Source of the DNA: Dendrophyllia cribrosa
Taxonomy: Eukaryota; Cnidaria; Anthozoa; Scleractinia; Dendrophylliidae
Length of the DNA stretch: 64,000 nt
Direction of reading: 5' to 3'
NCBI GenBank assembly: GCA_024195265.1
Contig: JAJLRJ010000007.1
Location: 26,879,600-26,943,599 of the forward strand
Shown: positions 1-11,200 of the stretch, piece after piece
How positions within the stretch are numbered: the stretch's first letter is position 1
Layout: every line of letters begins with the position of its first letter
Notes under the pieces: model-generated
What the model was told of the DNA's origin: nothing
Seen by the model: the letters and a program-made list of their open reading frames with translations, nothing else
The model's database searches: none
Translations under genes and position numbers: made by a program

Positions 1-329
1 ATTTCAATAAAGCTGTTATTATTATGACTCTTTCACAAATTTGTCGACAGCAAAGAATATCTCTACTGGCGAAGGCGCGCGCTTCAAAGACAAGAGTTAA
101 ATACAAACAATTTCGCACAATTGTACAAAAGACACAAAAAGTTTCTACTTCATACAAAACAGTTTCAGTGATACTGTAATATGGGATTATGTATAGCCAG
201 ACTGAATGGACTACACCAGAGAGACGACTCATAGAGTCAAGGCACATATACACATGCCCGAATTCTGAGCGGACCACCCCTAGCATGCGTTTCTGAAAAC
301 TCCCCGGAACCGAAAGCTATTTTTTCAAA

Positions 330-715
330 TTTATAACGGTAATTGAACTGAGTGGAGTGCAATTTGGTTTGAAATCATACGCGTGATTTCAAAATCGAAC
401 GAACGTGCAGCGCGAGTTCGATTTGAAATCACAAGTATGATTTCAGACCAAAACTGCACAACACAAAGTTCAATTACCACTTTATTACATCCATTTTGAA
501 ATCGCACAATTTAATTGCCCAAGTACAGGATTTTAGTCAGTACCAATATTGATGTGACATATAGATGCGATTTAGAGCAAAAACTAGTGCGATTCGGGAA
601 TAAATCGCACTGCTGAGAAAAAGATGCGATTTAGAGCAAAAACTAGTGCGATTTGGGAATAAATCGCACTGCTGAGAGCCAATCAGATTGCAAGGATCAC
701 CAGAATGGATGTAAT
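330..715. repeat. Palindromic and tandem repeats (GAAATCATACG; GCGATTTAGAGC)
   Basis: 330-480 folds back on itself (GAAATCATACGCGTGATTTC; TCGAACGAAC...GTTCGA). A ~57-bp unit with GATGCGATTTAGAGCAAAAACTAG is then present twice in tandem (565-621, 622-679), closed by an inverse ATGGATGTAATAAAG end. Confidence 0.55.
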
Positions 716-964
716 AAAGTTTCTAACGAATGGCGTTGACGTTTTTAGCCAGCAAACCAACTCAACTTGTGTAGTTAACGTAAGATCGTAATGCTCAGCT
801 TTCAAAACCACAAAAACCGAATCTTTGTTGGTAAACATTCTGCGAGACAAAACGTTGTCGGGACTTTTGAGAAATGCACGTCAGCGTCGATATGGCTCAC
901 TTCCAAGTTAACGAGAACGTGATCCATATGTCACGTGAAACAGAAGCAAGCATGATAAAGCAGA

Positions 965-1530
965 GCATGTTGCACATGTTGTACTCTTTCACCAACCGAT
1001 TCTCATATAATTAACCGCATATAAGCGAGTCTAATTAACATCAAATTACCGCATGCAAGCGGTTAAAGTAGGCCCTATTCACCTACTGAGAAATAACGAA
1101 AATAGAGCTGATCTCAAACTGGCTTTTGTCTTTCACTTGAACGTTTTACATAAAGTAAAACTCCTTTTTTTTTAGAGTAAAAGAAGGAAAAAGATCGGAA
1201 GGATGTATGCCCCGAACCCGAGTCGTTTGCTTCATAACTAATATCCATATCCACTACACCAACGAGGGCTAGCTGACAGGAACTGTAATTTTTAACATAT
1301 TTATAGAGTTACCCATAACCACAAATGAAAGCTAACCGTTTTCAAATCAGTGCTTAACCCTAAACACTGCAGATCAGTGATAAACTGGAGTTCTTTTCTC
1401 TCAGTTACGTAAGTAATATAAAGAATACTACTGTTTGACGAATAGGGCCTATTTTACTCGCTTGCATGCGGTAATTTGATATATGCGGTTCTCTGATTAT
1501 ATGCGAATCGGGTGCTTTCACCGTAGAAGA
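965..1530. mobile_element. Element with inverted ends GATTCTCATATAAT...GGGCCTATT
   Basis: The block 970-1080 (CCGCATATAAGCG, AATTACCGCATGCAAGCG, GGCCCTATTC) returns inverted at 1440-1525. Interior unremarkable. Confidence 0.5.
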
Positions 1531-2250
1531 TAAGAGATTGGCAGTTGGCATGGCTGTTACTATTCCGCACCAAGTTATGACTGTTGCATGCATTCCACAA
1601 CTTTCCCATGATTGTGTAAAACTTGATAGGTAGGTAGTATAGGAATTCGATAGAGAATAGAAAAAAAGTGTATACAGCTATTTCAATTAACGTTGTCGGA
1701 TGAAAAAGGCGTAAAGCCAAGACCGCAAGGTTGTATGGGATTTTTTATACAATGGCTATTAACCCTATTAACGCTTCTTCGCGTTTTCGAAGTGTCTGTG
1801 AAGAGTATTTGTTGTTAAGTTTTGAACATCTAGTAGATTAATACAAAAACAATAAGATTATGAGCTGGAGATTTCTATCGCGTGATAGTTGATGAGGGCG
1901 AAATATATCGTCTTTACCTGGATATAAATATCAGCTAGTAGAAGCCAGCTTCTCTCGAATTCTTCTGCTTCCTGAAAAAATCATAACAAGAGATAGAAAC
2001 AATGAAAACGTTGAATCAGATGATAGAGAACCTATAGTGAATATTTTACTACCTAAACAAGACTGCAAATATAAGTTGGCTTTCACATTTCTGTTTTCCA
2101 CTTGTCCTCTATTTTCCCCCATTTTAAGGAAAACAAAAACATACAAGGCCTCAAAAACCTTTTACAGTAATACAATTCATGCAAGCTAAATAATGGGTGT
2201 GCGATCTTCAAATAACTTGTTCTTTGTGAGCCATTTTCAGATGCACTTAC

Positions 2251-5200
2251 CTCCGAGTTCCAGTTCATTTTAGCGATCCTTTTGAGCTGGTTACGAGCCC
2301 GTGGTGTTTGCTTTAAGTACATGTACGCTGTAGCCATGCCCAGTAGAGCTGGAACACAGTCATTCTGAAGGAAAAACGACAGCAAATATTTAGCATTAAG
2401 AGGGCTATGTCCCCGGGTTGTGAAAAGCCAAAAGACATATTTGTAATCAAGGAAATTTAAAAATAATGGCCCACTTTGGTTAATAGTTACTATATTGGTG
2501 CACTGAAACTATTAATGTGTGATTTTAGCGGCGGATGACCAGGCGTGCGTTTCTCGAAAGTCCCGGAAACGTTTCGGGACCGAGAAGCTATTATATGTTA
2601 TGTGCAAAATATTTACCAACAAATATTTGGTTTTTGTTGATTTTGAAAGTTAAACATTTACTACACGAGCTGGGCTGGTTTGCACACGCACGCACGCCAG
2701 GATGGAAATGGATTATAACTTGAAAAAGTTGGGGTAAATTGTTCAAGTTGTTTCCCCGTGTCTATGAAAAAGTTAAAAAAAAATTGCTGTACTTCGTTCT
2801 TCCTTCTGAGAGTTCACTTTATATCTTCTTTTTCAGGTTCAAACAAAACACTTTGCATAATTTAAAGGGATGGTTTCACGGTTCAGCGCATGTGCACAAG
2901 TTAAAATGCTTTATTCGCTTTCTTGCCAATTTTATCGGTTAAAAGAAACACTCACATTTAATCACATACTATAATTAGTCCAAAGAAAGCGAAGGATGAC
3001 CAAAATTCACAGAAAATTTCAACGGATTACACCGTCAAAGTCAACACTGAATAAAACCTTTGACCCGAAGGATTTATTCTACGCTCTGCATGGTGGCTTT
3101 CATGGCGCACATGGGTATGTATAATCATTCATTCAATTGGCTGAATGACCGCGACATTTTCACGGGCAAATTTCCCGCCAAAATTATCTACTCGCTTCCG
3201 ATTGGTCTAAACAATGAAATTAAATTATGGGTTACGTCATAGCTTACACATGCGCCGAACCGTGAAACCCTTCCTTTAAGGTGTCAGTAATTTTAGCAGA
3301 GTTTGACAAAAAAAAAACAGCCAACAACACGCGCCAAGTTTCAAATGATAACTTTAGAGTTTTATTCACAAAAGACACGAGCGGTTCTGAGAGAGAAAGC
3401 TTTAGAGAGTTTAAAGGGGCATTGTCCCGGCTGAAATATCTTTTTTTCATGATTATGGCCAGGAGCTTGGTTTAAGCTTACTTTATTATCTTGAAATAGG
3501 AAGAAACCATCGCCAAAAGTGATAGAAGCAAAGAGGTATGAACTAAACAGACAAAATAACGGCTAGAAAATGTCAAAATTTCACAAGAATGACAAGTTTG
3601 ATTTCTTGACCGCCCGTCAATAAATCAGATTTCATGAACTGTAATCCACTTCAATCCTTGCAATCTTGCACGTTATCTCCAAACTACTCCTTTTGTTTTG
3701 CTCTATAGAATCTTTTTATCCAACTAACTGTTGTATATTTGGTGGCATTTGGCGATATAACGTGGAAATAAGCAAGCGAAATGCCACCAAATATACAACT
3801 AACTGTTGTATATTTGGTGGCATTTGGCGATATAACGTGGAAATAAGCAAGCGAAATTTTGTTATTTCGCCGGGACAGTGTCGGGACAGTGTACCTTTAA
3901 GTGTCACAAATGAGGTACTTTTCATGCATGATCGTAGCTTGTAAAATTCATTAATAATTCATGAGGGTGATGACCAATCCAACAACAGTATTCAAGTCAC
4001 ATGTATACCTTTGTAAATCCCAATACATATATAAACTGTCTGAAAGCACGGGGAGGGTTTGAATAGGTAGCAGGGAAATGTTGGGGTTGATGAATGAATA
4101 CAGAATATTAATTAGCTTCATTAGTATTCTGTATCTAGATACAGAATACTAATGAAGCTAATTAGTATTCTGTAACTGATACAGAATACTAATTATGTAC
4201 ATGTAACTCAGCCACTAGCTTCTTTGGAAAGCAACCAACAAGAGCCCCCTTCCATTTATTTACTTTTCAATAAATAACTAAATAACGATTTATGCCACAG
4301 GCCAGTAAATAGAGCGTTTTCGGGGGATATCGACCGCCGCATTGATTTGTTACTTCGCCAATAAATTTACTAAGCCAGAAGTTTACTGTTTCCGCTGTCA
4401 TAACCTCCAGCTTGCAGCTTAATTCTTGAACGTTTTCCACCCTGCAGTTACTCGCCTCCAAGGCTACAGTTTCATTTTCGGGTTTTTTGTTAGCCCTTGC
4501 CTGCTGCCACTGTTCAAATATTTTAACGGCCCACTTCGTGCTGTTTTTAGTGTTTTGGGGAGTCACATCCTTGAGCAGAGAACTTTCTTCCAATAAACTT
4601 TTCGGAGGACGAAAGCGCGTGGACGCCATTTCGCTCTTCTAAAATGAAATAAATGTTATGCTAATCCCTTTGCGTTCATCGGATTAACTTCATTCATATA
4701 ACAACCAATCAAATTGAATGTAAACAACATTCTTCACACTTTGTATGACATTCATTTCACAAGTCAGATACAATATTCGCGTCCGATCTGTATGGGATTT
4801 ACAATGGCTCGCCTTTGGCTCGCCATTGTAAATACCCATACAGATCTCCCGCTCATATTGTATCTATCACTTACATCACGCCTTATTTTACACACCTCAG
4901 TTGTGACAATTTCCATGAACTGTGCCAAGGCTTTCTCCACGTTAGGTTTTGTTTTGAAGGCCATTAGAACACTGTTTTCCAATATCCGGTACTTAATAGG
5001 GCTCCCCTTTGGCTTGAAATCCTGTGAAATCATCAATATACAACGTTTATGACAAAACAAGTAACACTGTACTTTTTGGAACAACAGTACTCTTTGTTCG
5101 GCTTAAACACTTTCCTGGACTACAGTTTGTCAGAGTAGAAGTTTTGAACCCAGGAGGACTGGAGTCCAGCGCCCTGAGAACACGTCTACATTGTAATGAT

Positions 5201-8200
5201 AGCTCATAGCAATGACAAAATTTGGATGCAGTAAACGCTTAAGCTGTGTTCGCATCAACACCGAAACATGTTTAGAGTAAACACGTTTTAGTGAAACACG
5301 TTTCCCCTAAACATTTTACAATTTCATTTTTCGCGTTAGTTAATAATTAATTTCAAACACGTTTCATGCCTGCTTCTATAATTTATGCGGGAAATGCCGA
5401 AAAACAGAGCTCAAAAATGCTGTTGCATGATTTTCTGGCTTAATGTCACTTGTCAAGCCCTTCGATGATGGTATTTGTACTTGTACTTGTAGCGTATAAC
5501 CATGAGACGAAATTTGCGCTAACGTGTTTCGTCTGGTTTAGATCGAAACAACCTCTTGAGGTTGTTTCAACTATGCTCAGAATAAACATATGTCGATAAT
5601 GATTCGCGCAATCTGGTCTGAACACTTTTTATAGTGAAACGTGTTTCATTCGTGATCAGACTAAACATGTTTCGCCCTAGTGTGAACACAGCATAAGCCA
5701 GACTAAACGTGTTTCGCCCTAGTGTGAACACAGCATAAGCCAGACTAAACATGTTTCGAGAATTTAGTTTTATCGACTGAGTCGATAAGGTAAATTGACC
5801 ACCGTAAAAAGATTCAAATAGCTGACGTTTCGAGCGCTAGCCCTTCGTCGGAGCGAATCAAGGAATTGTGGGTAGTGTGTGGTTTTATATAGTAAGCGGT
5901 GGAGCTACGCTATTGGTGGAAATTTGGTGACGTGAAAAACAAATGTAGATTAGTTGAATGAAAAGCGTTCGTTGATTCCGTGGGGTTTGAGAGTGCCGAT
6001 TTGAAAGATGATTTTTTGTTCTAGGTTTTTACGGCTTTCTGTGTTACCCTGGTGTAGGGAAAGGCCGCAGATAGTCATGTGTTGTTTAGAATGGTTAGTA
6101 AGATTAAAATGGCGCGCGACTGGTTTGGATGCGTCTTTGTCATTTTTTTCAACGTCTCGGAGATGTTCACGAAAACGGTCGCTCAGTCTCCTCCCTGTTT
6201 CGCCAATGTATATCTTTTTGCAAAAAGTACATGTAATGCAGTAGATAACATTTACGGAGGTGCATGTAAAACGATCAGTGATTTTAATAGATCGTTTGGG
6301 TCCTGTTATTTTGTCCGCGTTGTGAATGAAAGGACAAGTGTTACATCGTGTGCGTGTGCATTTGAAAGTTCCCGGTACATCGTCAGATTTCAGTGCGCTC
6401 GTAACTAGAAAGTTGCCTATGTTTTTGTCACGTTTGAATGAAATTAGTGGGGGTTGTGAAAAAATTCTGCCAGTTTCGGGGTCGTTTTGGAGTAATTTGA
6501 AATTTTTTAAAATGATGCTTTTGACTGTGTTGTTGTGTGGGTGGAAAGTGAGGGTGAATGGAATTCTCTCGTTCTCTTCCTTCTGTGGCGTTTGTAGTGC
6601 TGACTGTCTGTCGATCTGTTGTGCACGTTGTTGGCCCGTATTAACAACAGAGTCAGGGTACCCACGTTTCTTGAAAAACTGGCACATTTCTTCTGATTTG
6701 TTGGAAAAATCAGAGTCATCACTACATAGACGTCGAAGTCTGAGAAATTGAGAATACGGAATGGCGTTTTTAACGTGCGATGGATGTGAGGATGAATGTA
6801 ACAGATAACTGTGGGAATCTGTAGGTTTGTAGTGCACACTTGTGGATAAACTGTTACCGTTGATTGAAATATTAATGTCAAGAAAAGCGACTGAGGTTTC
6901 GGAAATTTCCCAGGTATATTTTAGAGCTGGATGAAAAGTATTGACAGAAGTTATGAATTGATTAAGTTCCTCTTTACTGGAAGAGGTAGCGCCAATGCAA
7001 TCATCGATGTAGCGGCCGTAGAGTTCGGGTTTGGTTCCGTGGTACTGATTAAAAAATTTGTCTTCGATGTGGCCTACAAAAAGGTTAGCGTAGCTTGGTC
7101 CCATTTTGGTGCCCATGGCGACTCCATTTACTTGTTTGTAGTAGTTTTGGGAAAATGAAAAACAGTTAAGTGTCAAAACTAATTCGGCTAAGCGGAGCAG
7201 TGTTTCTGAGCTTGGGTTTTGAATGGAGCGCTGGTCGAAAAAATATTTTAGTGCTTGAAGTCCTTCGTCATTGGGGATGACGGTATATAAAGAGGTAATG
7301 TCCATAGTGAAAATTAATTTGTTTTCGCTGGCAAAACTGAAATCCCGGAAAATTTCGAGTGCGTGATTGGTGTCCTTAATGTACGAGGGTAGTGATTTGA
7401 CAATGGGGGCCATGATTTTGTCTAAATAGCTAGAAATTAGTTCGGTAGGACAGCTACAAGCGGAAACAATGGGTCGGCCCGGATTGTTTGGTTTATAAAT
7501 TTTAGGTTTGAAATAAACGCGTGAGGTTCTAGGAGTAGTGATGATGAGATTGTTGGCGGTAACTGGTAATTGTTGTTTAGTAATGAGGTCTTGGATAGTT
7601 TCTTTGACAATTTTTTGGTTGGTAGAAGTGAGATCTTTATCAACTTTGGCATAGAAAGCGGTGTCAGAAAGTTGCCGAAAAGCCTCTTGTCGGTAAAGGT
7701 CGGTCCGCCAAACAACTACCGCCCCGCCTTTGTCGGCCGCTTTGATAACAATGTCGCGTCGTTTGACACTTAACTGTTTTTCATTTTCCCAAAACTACTA
7801 CAAACAAGTAAATGGAGTCGCCATGGGCACCAAAATGGGACCAAGCTACGCTAACCTTTTTGTAGGCCACATCGAAGACAAATTTTTTAATCAGTACCAC
7901 GGAACCAAACCCGAACTCTACGGCCGCTACATCGATGATTGCATTGGCGCTACCTCTTCCAGTAAAGAGGAACTTAATCAATTCATAACTTCTGTCAATA
8001 CTTTTCATCCAGCTCTAAAATATACCTGGGAAATTTCCGAAACCTCAGTCGCTTTTCTTGACATTAATATTTCAATCAACGGTAACAGTTTATCCACAAG
8101 TGTGCACTACAAACCTACAGATTCCCACAGTTATCTGTTACATTCATCCTCACATCCATCGCACGTTAAAAACGCCATTCCGTATTCTCAATTTCTCAGA

Positions 8201-11200
8201 CTTCGACGTCTATGTAGTGATGACTCTGATTTTTCCAACAAATCAGAAGAAATGTGCCAGTTTTTCAAGAAACGTGGGTACCCTGACTCTGTTGTTAATA
8301 CGGGCCAACAACGTGCACAACAGATCGACAGACAGTCAGCACTACAAACGCCACAGAAGGAAGAGAACGAGAGAATTCCATTCACCCTCACTTTCCACCC
8401 ACACAACAACACAGTCAAAAGCATCATTTTAAAAAATTTCAAATTACTCCAAAACGACCCCGAAACTGGCAGAATTTTTTCACAACCCCCACTAATTTCA
8501 TTCAAACGTGACAAAAACATAGGCAACTTTCTAGTTACGAGCGCACTGAAATCTGACGATGTACCGGGAACTTTCAAATGCACACGCACACGATGTAACA
8601 CTTGTCCTTTCATTCACAACGCGGACAAAATAACAGGACCCAAACGATCTATTAAAATCACTGATCGTTTTACATGCACCTCCGTAAATGTTATCTACTG
8701 CATTACATGTACTTTTTGCAAAAAGATATACATTGGCGAAACAGGGAGGAGACTGAGCGACCGTTTTCGTGAACATCTCCGAGACGTTGAAAAAAATGAC
8801 AAAGACGCATCCAAACCAGTCGCGCGCCATTTTAATCTTACTAACCATTCTAAACAACACATGACTATCTGCGGCCTTTCCCTACACCAGGGTAACACAG
8901 AAAGCCGTAAAAACCTAGAACAAAAAATCATCTTTCAAATCGGCACTCTCAAACCCCACGGAATCAACGAACGCTTTTCATTCAACTAATCTACATTTGT
9001 TTTTCACGTCACCAAATTTCCACCAATAGCGTAGCTCCACCGCTTACTATATAAAACCACACACTACCCACAATTCCTTGATTCGCTCCGACGAAGGGCT
9101 AGCGCTCGAAACGTCAGCTATTTGAATCTTTTTACGGTGGTCAATTTACCTTATCGACTCAGTCGATAAAACTAAATTCTCGTGTTTCATCCCCCCACCG
9201 ACGCAGCACCACAGTTTCTCTAGAAACTAACCCCATAAACATGTTTCGCCCTAGTGTGAACACAGCATAAGCCAGACTAAACAAGTTTCGCCCTAGTGTG
9301 AACACAGCATAAGACGGCAATTAAAAGCAAAACCTTGAAAGACAGCGAAACACAATGGATGACATTTTACCTTGAGCAGCTTCTCGGCAGTGCGAACAGC
9401 CATCATTTCCGAATCTTGTTTCTCGTTTTGACTGAACAGAAAACAACAATAAATGAAATGAAACAGGGTGACATCTCACTAAGCGCATAAACGACGCACT
9501 ACATTATTACCTGACATCGCCATCCACTGCGTCAAAGGTTTCTCCTCCCAGAGTCTCGTTATCCGGGTTGAGGCAGATTTCGATCATGTTGTACACGGCT
9601 TTCTCGCCCCTAATGGAAATCAGTAAGTAAATGAATCATAACAAAATAAGGCATGCAATGGAATTACTCTTACTTTTACTCGGATCGGCAGAGATTGCAA
9701 CGTTTTTCGCAGTGGTTGATTTTTATAACTAAAACGGTATGTTATTGTATAATATAACATAAACTGAAGAAACGTTTGTTCCAATACTAGAAAATAGACG
9801 AGCCATGGAGACGCAAAATGGGTCAGACCAGTGTTGATTAACGGTTTTTGTAGCATGAATGAATGAATGAAGGAAGGAAGGAAGGAAGGAAGGAAGGAAG
9901 GAAGGAAGGAAGGAAGGAAGGAAGGAAGGAAGGAAGGAAGGAAGGAAGGAAGGAAGGAAGGAAGGAAGGAAGGAAGGAAGGAAGGAAGGAAGGAAGGAAG
10001 GAAGGAAGGAAGGAAGGAAGGAAGGAAGGAAGGAAGGAAGGAAGGAAGGAAGGAAGGAAGGAAGGAAGGAAGGAAGGAAGGAAGGAAGGAAGGAAGGAAG
10101 GAAGGAAGGAAGGAAGGAAGGAAGGAAGGAATGAGTGAATGAATGACTTAAATAGCGCACATATTACATGTACATGTCTCATGGCGCTTTACATACACTT
10201 ATGAGAATGAGATCGGACGTTGGCTTATGAAGCTGCCTCAGGTAACCGCCATTGGTCCAACAATTAACAATACCTCTCCTCACTGGATAGGTTGCTATTC
10301 TATTACAGTGTTATCCCCAATATTTTGTAAAGTTCCCCATCATATGAACAACAAAAACAACATGAATTAAACTAACTCGTACCATTCGGAGTCTTTTCTT
10401 GACAGGTTAAAATGTTTCAGAGCCGCTGTGGGATTCACAGTGTACCTAAAACAGTACAAACAAAACGCAATGAGAAAGTATAAAAAAAATCGCGATAGCT
10501 AACTGCACAAATTTCCAGGGAAGTTCATTTTAAGAAGTAGAGGAACTACTGCATGATTGTGATGATGATGAAGAAAACAAGGAAGCATACCAAGGAAATC
10601 ATTATAATTGAAAAAAACAAAAATATCTTTAAATGCATAACAACATACAATTACATACAAAACTACATAACATTAGCTTATTTATGTGTTCGAAGGTCAC
10701 AATGTTATTCAATCTTCCAGTAGTTCACTGAACTCGTAACTTCTAATAAAATTTTCCAAGTAAACGTTTTGAGTTTTTGGTTTTGAGTGCTATTTTTTTC
10801 ATAGCCTAACTAAATCCCCCCCGCCCCCCCCAAAAAATTACAAATTATACCATTCTTATCTTCTTATCACAAGATTTCTAAGAACCAACTTACCAATTAA
10901 AGAGACCTTTACAGTAATTTAATCCGGAATCCATGGCTGCACGAGGTATAGCACTTTCAGCCTGTACAAAAAGAAGCCGTTAAACCAATAATCTTGTCCT
11001 ACGTGCTGTATTGTAATTAGCCTTTAACCCTAACTCCCAAGAGTACCAAACATGAAAATTCAAAAATAATCCCAAATTTCCATTTGTAAAAACTTGTGGT
11101 CGTGAAGTGTCGGTAAAATGACAGCGACCGTTTACAAAGAGGAAAATTGCTTCGCTGGTACCCACAAACACATTTTTGGCGCGCGCATTAACAAAGCAGA

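Larger units (their letters stand above)
5759..9235. mobile_element. Penelope-like retroelement, inverted (palindromic) dimer
   Basis: Two copies of one element face each other. Arm 5757-7177 (coding on minus) mirrors arm 7762-9182 (coding on plus), 1421 bp each; every overlapping reading frame translates identically, so the arms look perfect. The 584-bp spacer 7178-7761 is extra reverse-transcriptase sequence of the minus copy. A 13-bp target duplication, TAAACATGTTTCG, flanks the whole unit at 5746-5758 and 9236-9248. The last ~53 bp on the right (9183-9235, containing GTTTCTCTAGAAAC) have no partner on the left. It lies in the TTC21B intron between exons 37 and 36, inside an older tandem repeat. 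Confidence 0.9.

Noticed and set aside
1..2250. Last exons of TTC21B
   Set aside because: No sequence resembling the expected C-terminal ~125 residues was found here on the minus strand; they must lie left of the window.
6008..8931. Paired identical frames of 75-141 codons on both strands between 6.0 and 8.9 kb
   Set aside because: Antisense or out-of-frame shadows of the Penelope RT/GIY-YIG frames, duplicated because of the palindrome.
5757..9182. Assembly artefact as explanation of the palindrome
   Set aside because: Not excluded, but the asymmetric spacer, the extra 53 bp on the right only and the 13-bp target duplication argue for a real insertion.
9729..10182. Several ~90-143-codon frames on both strands made of Leu-Pro-Ser-Phe or Lys-Glu-Gly-Arg repeats
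   Set aside because: They are translations of the (GGAA)n microsatellite, not genes.
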